DNA of 38,419 nucleotides, from assembly GCA_037447655.1 (NCBI GenBank), contig JBBHKE010000462.1, positions 1 through 38,419 of the forward strand. Reading direction: 5' to 3'. Positions 1 through 11,546 of the stretch are shown piece after piece (the first letter of the stretch is position 1; the number at the start of each line of letters is the position of its first letter). The position numbers and the translations under genes are program-made. The DNA is from Zygnema cylindricum (taxonomy: Eukaryota; Streptophyta; Zygnematophyceae; Zygnematales; Zygnemataceae). The notes beneath the pieces are model-generated. The model worked only from the letters and a program-made list of their open reading frames with translations. It had not been told where the DNA came from and did no database searches.

Positions 1-3000
1 GGTTTGATATCTGCTAAACAATTTAAAAATCACTTAAAAGATAAAACAAATCATGTTTTCTTGTTATTAGTAACTGAGGCAATTACTAATGAAAGGGGGG
101 GAGAAAACACTAACATTGATGTCATCCCTAAATCAGACACCAATAAAACTGTCGAAATACCAAAATCTGATTTTGTAACTGACATTAATACATCTGATGT
201 TGCTGTTAAAGATTTGATTTTTGAATTTCAAGATGTTTTTCCAAGTGATTTACCCTCAGAAATGCCACCTTCCCGAGATGTGGAACATGTTATTAACCTT
301 GAACCTTGATGCAACCCTTCTGTCACAGGAATTTATAAGCACAGTTTTTTTGAGCAGGAGGAATTAAGGAATCAGATCAAGGAACTCCTAGAGAAAGGAC
401 ATATTCAGCCCAAAAATCACCTTACGGAGCACCAATTCTCTTTGTCAAAAAGAAGGACGAAACGTTGACAATGTGTGTCGATTATCGTAGTCTGAACAAG
501 ATTACGGTGAAGGATAAGTATCCGTTACCTTTAATTTCTGGTTTGATAAATCGTTTAAAAGGTGTTAAAGTATTTTTCGTTGATTGACCTGCGTAGTGGC
601 TTTAATCAGGCGCCAATTAGAATTCAAGATGTTGATAAAACTCCTTTCAGAACTAGGGTGGGTCATTTCGAATAGATAGTGATGCCATATGGCTTAACGA
701 ATGCACCGCCTACTTACCAAAGATTAATGAACCAAACCTTTTCAATTTACACAGATGAGTTTGTCCAAGTGTTTATAGATGATATTTTAGTTTACAGTGA
801 ATCTAAATAACAACATATAATTCATTTAAGAAGAGTGTTGGAAAGGTTAAGAGAAAGAAAATTATATGGAAAATTGTCAAAATCCAGCTTTCTTAAAAGT
901 GAACAATTATTTTTGGGACACGTAGTTAGTGGGGAAGGTGTTAAAGCAGTTCCATCCAAAATTTTAGCAATCCAAAATTGGAAAACAACCTACTAATGTC
1001 ACAGAAGTTACATCGTTTTTGGGATTGGCCACTTATTACAGGAAATTTATCAAGACTTTCAGTATGATCGCCGCACCTTTGACGGATTTACTTCGGGAGA
1101 AGAAGACGTTTGTGTGGAGAGCTGATCAGGAGGGAGCATTAGAAGAACTAAAAGGGAAGTTGACCTCTGCCCCTACACTGGTGTATCCTAACCCTGCAAG
1201 GGAATTTGAAGTTCTAATCACTATAGATGCATCTGATAAAGGTCTACGTGCAGTCATAAGTCAAAAAGTCGGCAAACACTTTCATCCTATTGCTTTTGAG
1301 TCTAGAAAATTCAATAATGGTGAAAAGAACTATACAGCACAGGTAAAGGAATTACTTGCAATTATACATGCATTGGTGAAATGGCGTTGTTATTTGCATA
1401 ATAAAGAATTTATAGTTCACTGTGATAATAAAGCACTCTCTTATTTACAAAGATTAAGTGATGCACAGATTATGACTGGCAAACAAGTTAGGTGGATGCA
1501 GAAATTAGCATATTTCAAATTTAATGTTAAACATATTCCTAGGAAGACAAATGTAGTCGAAGATCCTTTAAGTCGGTGTTTTGAAATAAGTGTTATGGTT
1601 CAGGATGAATTGTTTTTAGATACTGTTAGAAATGGTTATGATAAAGATCCTTATTTTGTTATGATTTGCAAAAATATTTCGGGAAGGAATTCTGACCCAT
1701 TAAATGAGAGGCATGTCAAAAAATTTAGACTAGAGGATGGTTTACTGTATTTGCAAATTGGGGATTGATTATGCATTCCTAAATTGGGAGACTTAAGAAA
1801 ACAATTTTTATGGGAAGCTCATGAGCATTTAGGACATCTAGGTCAAGATAAAACTCTTAGTCGATTGCAAAGTAGATTGTTTTGGCTAATGATGCTTAAG
1901 GAGGTGTCAAAACACGTGGAAAATTGTGTCCCTTGCCAACACAGTAAACATAATAACCCAAAAACCTAAAAGTCTCTTAAAACCTTTGGATATCCCCGAA
2001 AGACCGCGGGAATCTCTCAGTATGGATTTTATTGTCAGGTTGCCTACTACATCTAAAAGGAATGACAGTATCATGGTCGTAGTCGATAGGTTCAGTAAAA
2101 TGGCAATCTTTATCCCTTGCAAAACCACTCATTCAATTGTAGATATTGCAAAGTTTTATTTTGACAACGTGGTCAGATATCATGGAGTCCCTCTATCTAT
2201 AATCAGTGATAAAGATTCTAAATTTATGTCTGCTTTTTGGAAAGAATTACAGCAAAATTTAGGCTCTGAATTGAAAATGAGTACCGCTTATCATCCTCAG
2301 ACAGATGGACAGATAGAAATAATGAACCGTACACTAGAGGAAAGGCTTAGAACTGTTTGCAGTGGAATTCAGAACACATGGGAATCTAAACTGCAATTAA
2401 TGGAATTTGTATACAATTCATGTAAACATGCTAGTACAAGATTCTCACCATTTAAAGTTGCATACAGATACCAACCTAGAGAAGCATTAGACTTAATAAC
2501 AGGGGTCACTCAAGAGACTAGAGGTTCTGGAACAGAGTTTTGGGAATACGTTCAAACAGTTTCGAAAACTGTCCAGGATGCATTAGTGGAGGCACAAAGG
2601 AGGCAAGAATTAAATGCTAACCGCAAACGGAGTGATTGGGTGTTACGCGCAGGTGACAAGGTTTGGCTTCTACAACTCGTTAAAGGTGCAAGATCGAGGG
2701 ACAATAAGATCCTACGGGGAAATTTGCTCCTACGTACATTGGACCATTTACTATAATCGAGATTATATCGTCAGTTGCTGCCAAATTGGACTTTCCGCCT
2801 TCAACAAAAATTCATCCAATGATACACATTAGCCCATTCAAACTAGCGAATCTTCGACCAACTGAAGGAGAATTGGAATTGGATCCCTCAATAATTATAG
2901 AACCTGAACTCCACATATGGGTAATAGATTGGGTTGCTCAACGGTTCAAGGTTCAAGGGCGATAGTATATTCTGGCAAGTGCATTATCTAGGAAGGCCTG

Positions 3001-3110
3001 AAGATGAGTTGACTTTAGAGGATAAAAATTCTAAGTTTTTACAAAGGTATTGGAGGGATAATAATATAGAAGTCCCGTCTTGAGAATTAAAGGTGTTTTA
3101 AGTGAGGTCA
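1..3110 (+). pseudogene. Ty3/gypsy (chromovirus-like) retrotransposon pol, decayed, 5' part outside window
   Basis: The polyprotein enters from the left edge and reads in domain order: linker after protease (4-309), reverse transcriptase (about 330-1000) with the catalytic FIDD box at 772-783, RNase H (first catalytic Asp near 1226), integrase zinc-binding HHCC segment (about 1820-1945, CVPC), integrase core (MDF near 2025, then a SDKDSKF block and a TDGQIE block) and a weak chromodomain-like tail (about 2930-3080). The order RT, RNase H, integrase is diagnostic of Ty3/gypsy rather than Ty1/copia. It is dead: in-frame stops occur at 307-309, near 674, near 808 and at 1766-1768, and the frame changes near 415, 575, 990, 1965 and 2700. 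gag, protease and the 5' LTR are not in the window. The domain calls come from motifs I can read; the chromodomain is the least certain part. Confidence 0.93.
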
Positions 3111-3112
3111 GT

Positions 3113-3129
3113 AAAAAATAAGGAGGGGA
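3113..3129 (+). other. Polypurine tract of the Ty3/gypsy element
   Basis: A run of A and G broken by a single T lies directly before the TG that opens the LTR, the usual position of the plus-strand primer site for LTR retrotransposons. Confidence 0.65.
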
Positions 3130-4130
3130 TGATATAACAATAATAGCGGATCGAACTTTTTTAAAAAGAGGTATTTAGGTGTTATGATTATAGAGTACTA
3201 AATTTGGTAGACGTCCGCGAAAGAATCATGCTATTTGGAGTTATATTTTAAAAGTTATAGCGATGGGTGTATTTAGGTGACACCGTGGGGTATAAATAAC
3301 AAGTGGGTATCATTGAAACGGGTTAAGGGTCAAATTAGTACCGAAATTACGCGTGTTCGTTTCATAAAGTTCTAATGAAACGTTTAGTATGCATGGTGGT
3401 TCGTTTCGTACAAATTTTAGTAGGAAACGTCACTTTCACTTAAGGGAATTTCGTTGGAAGTTTCGCGTGCGAAATTTGTTACGCACGATCGTGCGAAGTT
3501 GCGTTTCTTTTGGCGCGCACTTTTGCACGTAAATGTTCCGTAGTGAAACGTAACGTTTGATTGGTTAGTAAAGTGCTAAGTAGTTAGTAAAAGATTTCGC
3601 ACGTTTTTGCATTGGTCAGTCTGAGTCATTGCTGATCAATGATTGGCCCAGGTAAAAGCCTGTTAAAACGGAGCGTTGACTTTGGCCTAGCTAGTCCATG
3701 GCGATGATGGATAAATAGTGAAGTGTAAGAGGAGAGTAGACATCTTTTCCTTTGGAAAAGTTTGTGGAAATTCCGGCTGATCTTGGTCCTGAGCGATTAA
3801 TACCAAATTGGAGAAAATGCATTTTTGCATTGAAATCTCTTACTAACTAAATAGGGTTTTAGTAGTTAAGAGATAGAATTATTAAGAGTGGAGAGTAGTG
3901 GAAACACTTTAATAAGAAGGGTTGAGCCACGAGGGCAAGAGACCAAGCTAATGTTATGTGGACAGAAGCTTCTTCTAATTTAAAGTTTATCCTTATGTGA
4001 GTGTGGTCCAATGTGGATGTGTATTTTCCAATGTGTGGAATGTGTGGTTGGGATTGTTTGTAGTAATGGGTTTTTTTGAGAGGTAGGAGATCGTGTTACA
4101 ACAATCTACAAGTTAGGCTAGTTATTTACA
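3130..4130 (+). repeat. Probable 3' LTR of the Ty3/gypsy element
   Basis: The LTR is inferred to start with TGATAT right after the polypurine tract and to end at the CA of GTTATTTACA, about 1.0 kb. It holds a TATA box (3291) and an AATAAA at 4130-4135. A perfect 14-bp palindrome (CGCACGATCGTGCG, 3482-3495) lies inside. No second LTR is present to confirm the borders, and the right border is the weaker one because the hAT element begins 10 bp later. Confidence 0.55.
3291..3299 (+). promoter_or_regulatory. Candidate LTR promoter TATA box
   Basis: TATAAATAA follows GTGGGG about 160 bp into the LTR, a position that fits a U3 promoter. Sequence match only; the start site is not known. Confidence 0.4.
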
Positions 4131-4464
4131 ATAAAGTGTCCGTGGTCGCAAACGGTTAACCGAAACCGTGACCGACCGTTAACCGACCACCCGCGCCGGA
4201 TCTGGAATGGATTCGGTTGCAAAATTTTGGGGGTCGGGCGGTAACGGTCGGTTGACTCACCAGGAAAAAAAAAACGGTCAATTACAGTCGATCAAACAAA
4301 AAATAAAAATAAAATGAAAATTTTGTACTTTTTTTTTCCAACATTACTGTTCTTTGTACTTTTGGTATCGTGGAAGTACGTGGCATCATGATTAGCGTCG
4401 CAAGTCTGACACGGTACTAACACTATTCATTTCGCGAATCTTACAAAAAGATAAGGGCCGCAAA

Positions 4465-4760
4465 TCGTAATCTATTGTAAAGTGTTAATTATGCACTTTA
4501 TGCGGTGTTTCCAATAATATGTCAAATTATTTTATCAATATCACGCGATAGATCGTAATTATTGGCTTACTCATATATCGTACATTATTTCAAAGTGCTA
4601 ATTATGCGTTTTATATCGCGTTTCCACAAATATATCATATTATTATGTCAATGTCACGCGACATGTAGTCAATAAACCCATTAGTTAATAAATCAGCGGA
4701 AATCAAATTATTACGTCAATTTCCCAAGACAAATCCTAATTATTAGCTTACTCACATGTT
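4465..4760. repeat. Degenerate direct repeats in the hAT 5' region
   Basis: A block with ATCGTAAT, AAAGTGTTAATTATGC, GCGTTTCCA-like and TCACGCGA elements occurs about 4465-4555 and again about 4552-4670, with a third weaker piece to 4760. Non-coding, between the hAT left end and its gene. Confidence 0.5.
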
Positions 4761-5127
4761 TCAAACAATAAATCGATAAATGGGAATGTTATTTAAGTTA
4801 GAAAAACTTGACCACAATTCAAACAAAACTTGGTCATACACCAAAATGGACAAAAACATTATCGCTTCTCCTAAAACTACAATTCAAAATAAACTTCAAA
4901 AATCAAAAAATGGTGAAACTGCTCAGTTTTACCTAGTGAAAGAAAGCTCGGCCACTTCAAGTTGTTAGAAAAAAATTTAACATGTCTATGAAACTTAAAC
5001 ATCAAACAAATACATAGTAAAGGGGGGAGGGTTAGTGGCTTGTAATACATGTTTCGTAGTTTATCAATACAAGTCAACAAACGGTACTTCAACAATTAAC
5101 ACTCACACATGTTTAGCTTTGGGCGAC

Positions 5128-7096
5128 ATGGATAGTTCTAGAGGAATTCTTCGTAATTTTCTTTCAAAAACGGAGGCGAAAACGAGTGACCGAAAAAAAA
5201 ATTGCGAAAATGGTGGCGTTGATGTGTTGCGAGGACCTTCGACCATTTTTGATGGTCGACGGTTCAGGTATGATTTATTTTGAATTCCATTTAGGATGGC
5301 GTTAATGTATATGTCATTATAACTTGTTTTGTTAATAAATTTATATTATTGAGCTTCATCACTATTTTCTTATCTATAATTTATATTCGTACGCTTATTT
5401 TTATTTTTTTATTATTATTTGGTTTGTCATGATGTTATTTTGATATAAACCTTATTTATTGATCATGGTTAATAATTGTATGCTATTTTCTTATTCTTTC
5501 TTTTTGTTCCCAGGTTTTCAAGCATTTTGTCAAGCATTATTTGATGTTGGTGTTTCGTCCAATAAAAGTGTTGACATCGACCAGCTACTCTCGTCCGCCA
5601 ATGGCGTAAAAAACTACTTTATATCTTCTGCCAAAGATATTCGTAGTTTGATCATCCCAAAACTTAAAGAAAATATTGATAACGATATTTTTGTCGCATT
5701 TACGACTGATCTGTGGACCGAGACAATAAAAAAAACCTCATTCATGTCAGTAACGGCTCATTTTATTGACAAAGAATTTAATCTTCATGCTCGGACGCTT
5801 CAAGTCGATCATTTTCCGGAGGAAAAACATACCGCGGAAAATGTTTTAACGGCTTTCAAAATTTGTTTGACCAATTTTGAATTGTCCAATTTTGATGTTT
5901 TAGCAAATTGTAGGGTTGTTGTGACCGACAGTGGGTCTAACATGTGTGCGACTGAAGGTCTACCGAGTATGTTTACTTGGATACCTTGCGCGGACCATAA
6001 AATTGCTACAATTGTGACAACGATTTTGAACAAGAGTGGAACTTCCAAAAAATACAAATACGATATGGAAGTTCATGAATTCTTTGATCTAATAGATGCG
6101 TGTAAATCATTGGTCACGTTTTTCAAACAGAGTAATTTACAAAATCTTTTGAAAAACACTTTAAAACAAGAAAACGCAACGTGGTGGAATTCTTTGCTCC
6201 GAATGCTTAAGAGTATATACGATCATTGAATGAGATAGGACCAATCACTCAAGCAAAAAATAAATTGATACTTTTTTCTTGTATCGATAAGACTCACCTT
6301 ACCGAACTTATTCAATTTTTGGAAAGGTTTTAAGAAGCGACCCTAAAGTTGGAAAAGTTCAAATAACCAACTTTACATTTGGTTTTGTTTGAGCTAACGT
6401 CTCTGCATAACCATTGTAAGATAAGAAAAACATCTTACAATGACGGTGAAAAAGAATGCCCGACCGATTCCTTAAACTTGCAAAAATTGAAAGAACTTTT
6501 TATGAAATTTGCGTTACCGAAGTGAGGCCTTCATGAGTATCATATTATCGCAGGTCTCTTAGATCCCCGACAAAAACAAAAGCTTGAAATAATTGGGGTA
6601 TCAAAAACAGAAATTGAAAGCCCTAGGGTCAAACTTCGAGAACTTGCTAACGACCTAGGTGATGACGTTGATTTCGGTAGTCCTCAACGTATAAAAAAAA
6701 AAACGAAAAATATCGCAAAATATGGACGGTTTCCACAATTTTTTTGGTGAGAGCGATGACGAAAATGAGGTTTTTATTACCACCGACAAAAAAACGCTCG
6801 TTATTGTCGAATTCAAACGTTATTTTGATTTAAAATTAACCAACGACAAAAGATTGAACTTAAACATACTTCAATGGTGGAAAAAGATATCATATGTACG
6901 TGCGAAAGATGGAGGATTTCCTATTCTAGTCGGTGTTGCTAGATCTATTCTAGCAATTCCGGCTTCTAGTTCCATGTCGGAATGCAATTTTTCAGATGCC
7001 GGGAACACGATATCAAAGAAGAGGAGCGCACTAGCGGCTTCAATTGTTAGTGATCTTTTATATGTTAGATCCAACCGAGATCTTTTAAATGCATAG
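5128..7096 (+). pseudogene. hAT transposase, inactivated
   Basis: A likely first exon starts at ATG 5128 and runs to a donor CAG^GTATGA at 5267/5268; the acceptor is TTCCCAG at 5513. Exon 2 (from 5514) holds the RNase H-like core, with a TTDLWTE box near 5703, VTDSGSNM near 5922 and WIPCADHK near 5978, which carry conserved hAT features. It stops at 6227-6229. The middle (6230-6720) still reads as transposase in changing frames, including a LLDPRQK piece near 6557. The last segment (6722-7096) holds the hAT dimerisation domain with LQWWKK and IPASSSMSE followed by the RSNRDL tail. I see no BED zinc finger. The exon 1/exon 2 phases do not match in the obvious frame, so a break or different splice exists there too. 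Several frameshifts and stops make it non-functional. Confidence 0.9.
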
Positions 7097-7145
7097 TTTT
7101 TTGTTTTGTTTTGTTTTCTAATTATTATTATTTTTTTAGTATTAG

Positions 7146-7147
<2 letters not shown>

Positions 7148-7178
<31 letters not shown>
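7148..7178. repeat. (TA)n microsatellite
   Basis: About 15 uninterrupted TA units followed by a T run, just downstream of the hAT transposase stop. Confidence 0.9.
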
Positions 7179-7185
<7 letters not shown>

Positions 7186-8940
7186 TTCACAATTTTTTTA
7201 GTGTTTATCTTTTTTTTTTAAACCAGAATGTTTATTTTTACCAAATTACCAAAACCAAGTATTTATACAACATTTAGATTAATATATTTTGTGTAATTTT
7301 TAGGTTTGAGGATGAGAATTTGTATAATAGAGTCGAAAATAGGACAAGGTTGTGATTTGATTTTTCATATATTTCATACTACAAAATATGTTTTGATTTT
7401 TTTGCTCATCACAATGTGTTTCGGGCTAATTGATTTTCTTTGTGAAAAACTAAGACTTTTTTTGTAAACATTCATAATTAAAACTTTACCTTTTTTGCAT
7501 AATTCATAACATAGTATTGTAGTCCAAAGAAAAACTGTCCGAAAAATTGTAGCGAAAAATTTAGATTTGCGAGAGAATAAACATTAACATCACAAAATAA
7601 AGTTAACAATATTATTTAAAGACGTGGACTATAACCTGCCACGTCTCTTTGCATTAAATAGTATCATTAATCATAATTTTCCATTAACACTACACCGTGA
7701 ATCGTAATTAGCGTTATTAACGCTAATTCCGTCACCAAGAATTCTGACCCAAAAACCTTATAAAGAGTAAATAACTCTAAATTTTTCTTTACATTATTTA
7801 AGGTACTTTTTTAATCAACGTTAACAACTTTAGTATAGTGCCGTTTTAAATAGTGTGGCTTACGATCGGTGTCTGGCCGTGCAAAATTGTACCGTATTAA
7901 CGACAAAAGTACAAAAAATGATTTATTACATGTCGTTATGATGTAACTGCGTTTTCACAAACCGCGTAGTGGACACGTCATAATGACGTGAAATTGTACG
8001 TTTGTCAGATTTTGTATGTGTACCTAAGAAATCGGATAATTATGACGTGAAATTGTACGTTTGTCAGATTCTGTAAAGCGGATAATTATTACTAACAGAA
8101 ACTCAAATTAGAGTTATTGATAAACTAGAGTACAACTTTGTTTTGAAAAAAGGAAAAAATCTACATTGGAATGGATAACATTAATTATTTATGGGAATTG
8201 ATAATGACAGTGACTGTTTTGGTTGCGGACAGTCACTTACGTCATTTTGTCAAAAAGCGTACATTTGAAGTACACACAGGTACAAATAAAGCACCGTTGA
8301 GTACAAATATGACGGTCAATCGGTTGAACAACTTTGACTTTGAAAATATTTTTCAACCGCTTTAAATTATGCCGCGCTTGCGAACGTCGACCGTCATAAT
8401 AAATTTAGCAATTTACACGGCCGGCGAACGTTTACGGTAACAAAACTGCGGCAACCACATGTAAATAAAAAGTGTTGCATACAGTCACTTTTTGTCGTTA
8501 TGTGAGCTCCACGGTGAGAGAACTTAGCCGCAAAATTGAAATTTAATCGTCTAACTGTTACATTGAACTTAGACGCAAAGTTAAACGGAACCTCTTGAAA
8601 CTGAAGTACTATAAGTCTCGTACGGAAATATTGCCGCTTCGTCGTACACATAAAATATTTTCGCGGACGTAAAAATCGCGTCACGCTTCGCGAACCAACA
8701 TCAGAGGTCGCAAAAGTCAAAAAAAATCATACCCGAAACCGACCGTTTTTTTTTTTTCAAAATCTAAGTAACCGACGCCCGACCGAGTTTTGTCACGCTC
8801 CAAAATTGTTAACCGTTAACCGACCGTCGTTTACGAAAAAAAAATTTAACCGAATCTTGATTTTTCGCGACTAACCGTGCCCGCCCGTAACCGAAAAAGT
8901 ACAAAATTAATCAATGTACGACGGAATAAGCCAATAATTA

Positions 8941-9540
8941 CGATTTGTCGCCTTCCTTAAAATTTGCGAAATGAATAGTTTACTACCGTGTCAGATTTGT
9001 GACGCTTTGTCGCGTTCCCTAAGATTTGCGAAATGAATAGTGTACTACACCGCCAATCGTTATTAGCGTTGTGTACGCTAATTCCGTCCCGCTTTTTTTT
9101 TATTATTCTCAAATAGAATTATCCACACTAATTGAAAAAGAAACCCTAATTCCTAATTAGAATAGACGATTTCTTCGAAAATTTTCAAATTCCCAATTAG
9201 CGTAAACCACGCTAATTATTCGTATACGCTAAAAAAATTTACACGCTAATAACGATTGGCGGTGTACTGTGACAGATTTGCGACGCTTTGTCGCGTTCCC
9301 TAAGATTTGAGAAATAAATATTGTACTACCGTGTCAGATTTGAGACGTTTTGTCGCTTTCCCTAAGATTTTCGAAATGAATAGTATACTATCGTGTCAGA
9401 TTTGCGACGCTTTGTCGCTTTCCCTAAGATTTTCGAAATGAATAGTGTACTATCGTGTCAGATTTGCGACGCTTTGTCGCGTTCCCTTTGATTTGCGAAA
9501 TAAACAGCTTACTACAGTACCGTGTCAGATTTGCGACGCT
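8941..9540. repeat. 62-bp tandem repeat, about 6.5 units
   Basis: Units begin CGTGTCAGATTTG and contain GTCGC-TTCCCTAAGATTT and CGAAATGAATAGT. Starts are at 8987, near 9268, 9330, 9392, 9454 and 9521, with a partial unit from 8941. One unit is split by the MITE at 9048-9264. The surrounding hAT has a single related unit in inverse near 4400-4460, so the array expanded in the deletion derivative. Confidence 0.9.
9048..9264. mobile_element. 217-bp TA-flanked MITE (pogo/mariner type ends)
   Basis: TA at 9046-9047 and 9265-9266 flank a perfect inverted repeat CACCGCCAATCGTTATTAGC at each end. Removing it rejoins a 62-bp repeat unit, which confirms the borders. The ends resemble those of the 9.9-kb pogo-like element at 23485-33412, so it may be a small relative moved by that type of transposase. 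Confidence 0.9.
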
Positions 9541-10768
9541 AACCATGATGCCACGTACTTCCACGATACCAAAAGTACAAAGAACAATAATGTTGGAAAA
9601 AAAAAGTACAAAATTTTCATTTTTTATGGTTTTTTGTTTGACCGACCGTAACTGACCGTTTTTTTTTTCCTGGTGCGACCTCTGACCAACATTTCTTCGA
9701 AATCGCCAGCGTGCGATTTGTACAAATGAATACCGCTCGGCGCTCGCACCAAACCGAACCGACAGAAAAGTACAGTATCGAAAGAAACAAAACATAACTG
9801 ATTGAAACCGAACAAAACATGTGACGGCGCGGTTTCGGCCGACGCCAATTCGCCCAATATCCTAACATTTCGTTGTCGATGTAAGACTGCTGATTCGTAT
9901 ATAGTGTGGCTCGAATTCGTCGCGCGTGATGACGCGCATTTTTTTCATTTAATTTCAAATGATATGGTTCGTTTTATTATAAAAGTTTATTTCGTTTCGT
10001 GCGTTATAATATTTTCGTACGAAACTTATAGTACGTCAGTTTAAAATTGTTTCGTTTCACTATGCGTCTAAGTTCAATGTAACGATTACACGATTAAATT
10101 TCAATTTTGCGGCTAAGTTCTCTCACCGTGGAGCTCACATAACGACAAAAAGTGACTGTCTGCAACACTTTTTATTTTCATGTGGTTGTCACTGTTTTGT
10201 TACCGTAAACGTTTGCCGGCCGTGTGAATTGCTAAATTTAGTATGACGGTCGACGTTCGCAAGCGCGGCATAATTTTAAGCGGTTGAAAAATATTTTCAA
10301 AGTCAAAGTTGTTCAACCGATTGACTGCCAAATTTGTACTCAACGGTGCTTTATTTGTACCTGTGTGTACTTCAAACGTACGTTTTTTGACAAAATGACG
10401 TAAGTGACTGTCCGCAACAAAAATAGTCACCTTCATTATCAATTCCCTTATTTATTTACGATGATTACGATTCGCGGTGTAATAAATGCTTAACGTTAAT
10501 AACAATGAGCGTTGTAATTTTGTACCTTTTCGGTTACGGGCGGGCACGTTTAGTCGCTAGAAATCGAGTTTCGGTTTTTTTTTTTTTTCGTAAACGACGG
10601 TCGGTTAACGGTTAACAATTTTGGAGCGTGACAAAACTCGGTCGGGCGTCGGTTACTCAGATTTTGAAAAAAAAAAAAAACGGTCGGTTTCGGGTATGAA
10701 ATTATTTGACTTTTGCGACCTCTGTAAAGTGTTATCGCCGATATCCAACATTAATAGCGATTGACTAA

Positions 10769-11543
10769 GGGTGCGTCTCTGTGTGCTTAAGGGTTTTTTT
10801 CTGTCGTTTTCCTGTAAAACTTAGAGCCGTACCGCATAAGTTTCAACCGTACAATAAAATAGAAAAAAAGAGAAGTACATTTTGCGTCATCTTCGAATTT
10901 AAAATGTACTACATGTTGTCGTCTTGTGGTTTTCGACCCACTTCGACGACAAAAAACGTCATCTTCAACCTTATCTTTAAAAAACAGGGCCGATGTGTTT
11001 TAAAATTAGGGATTTTCTATAAACAAATAGGAACACGTATTCGCACGTGTAATATTTTGTTCAAAAACTTCAAACGAATTCAAGCGACGTGGAAGTGTAC
11101 AAGATTCGCTATGTTTTGTCCGTTTTTGTTTAATACGACAAAGAGAAGTACACAGTTTGTTTTGTTTTGTCCGTTTCCATCCGGTACGGATTTTTTTTTT
11201 GCAGGGGTCTCAAGGTTCCGATGCCATTTCACGTCAAGCCGACAATAGACGCAAAGTCAAAACGCATCTTCTTCAACCGTGAAATGGCACAGGCTGGAGG
11301 GCGGTAGGTCTACAATGTCACGAAAAGTCACGCGACGTCACAAGCAGTTACGAAAAATGACGTGGGTCATCACAGATTGTAGACGTTGACAGCCGTCACG
11401 GGCATTGTCGACGTATACAATCGTCACGCCCTAAGTGACAATTTCGTTTGGTACACATAGGGACACCCGAAATCCGGGTCCGCCGGATCTGCGCTAAAAA
11501 ACAAAAAAAAATCTCTAAGTTTGAAGTACATAGAGACGCACCC
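10769..11543. mobile_element. Harbinger-like MITE with TAA duplication
   Basis: TAA at 10766-10768 and 11544-11546 flank the inverted ends GGGTGCGTCTCT(G/A)TGT (15 of 16 identical). The subterminal motif AAGGGTTTTTTTCTGTCG (10789-10806) is the inverse of a motif found at the right end of the two larger relatives at 34030-34050 and 36765-36790. A 3-bp TWA-type duplication with GGG-starting ends fits PIF/Harbinger elements. No transposase is present. Confidence 0.8.
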
Positions 11544-11546
11544 TAA

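Larger units (their letters stand above)
8702..9684 (-). mobile_element. Non-autonomous hAT derivative with ACCAACAT duplication
   Basis: ACCAACAT lies at 8694-8701 and again at 9685-9692. The element starts CAGAGGTCGCA and ends with its inverse, a perfect 11-bp TIR. Its first about 220 bp are the inverse of the right end of the surrounding hAT (10510-10724), and its last about 165 bp are the inverse of that element's left region (about 4260-4440). It is therefore an internally deleted member of the same family, inserted in opposite orientation. The interior is a 62-bp tandem array interrupted by a MITE. Length 983 bp; no coding capacity. Confidence 0.9.
7693..10479. mobile_element. TA-flanked foldback element with long inverted arms
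   Basis: TA dinucleotides at 7691-7692 and 10480-10481 flank ends CACCGTGAATCGTAATTA (left) and the inverse of CACCGCGAATCGTAATCA (right). The arms are long imperfect inverted copies: about 8164-8701 pairs with about 9905-10470, covering for example AGTGACTGT, CGGTTGAACAACTTTGACTTTG and CCACGGTGAGAGAACTTAGCCGCAAAATTG in inverse. The loop between the arms is about 210 bp once the later insertion at 8702-9692 is removed. An alternative left border is 8162-8164 (TACATTGG), which would make the arms start at the very end and leave 7693-8160 as extra DNA. No protein is encoded; similar translations in the two arms only reflect the inverted repeat. Confidence 0.65.
4140..10724 (+). mobile_element. 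hAT transposon, full length with 8-bp target-site duplication
   Basis: The 8-mer TAAAGTGT occurs at 4132-4139 and 10725-10732, immediately outside the ends. The left end CCGTGGTCGCA and the reverse complement of the right end CAGAGGTCGCA agree at 9 of 11 positions. Both subterminal regions are full of GGTTAACCG and CGGTCGGTTA motifs (4150-4260; 10510-10700 in inverse), as is common in hAT elements. The interior carries a hAT transposase relic (5128-7096). An 8-bp duplication is the hallmark of hAT. Length is 6585 bp, including 2.8 kb of later insertions. The left 110 bp differ from the family's other copy, so the left end may have been rebuilt. Confidence 0.85.

Noticed and set aside
8171-10442. 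Two similar 64-80 codon frames (8171-8365 plus, 10200-10442 minus)
   Set aside because: Their similarity follows from the long inverted repeat arms; neither has a domain or start context.
10733-10752. LTR ending beyond the hAT insertion (GATATCCAACA)
   Set aside because: The end does not mirror the LTR start TGATAT as well as required; the CA at 4130 is simpler, though not proven.
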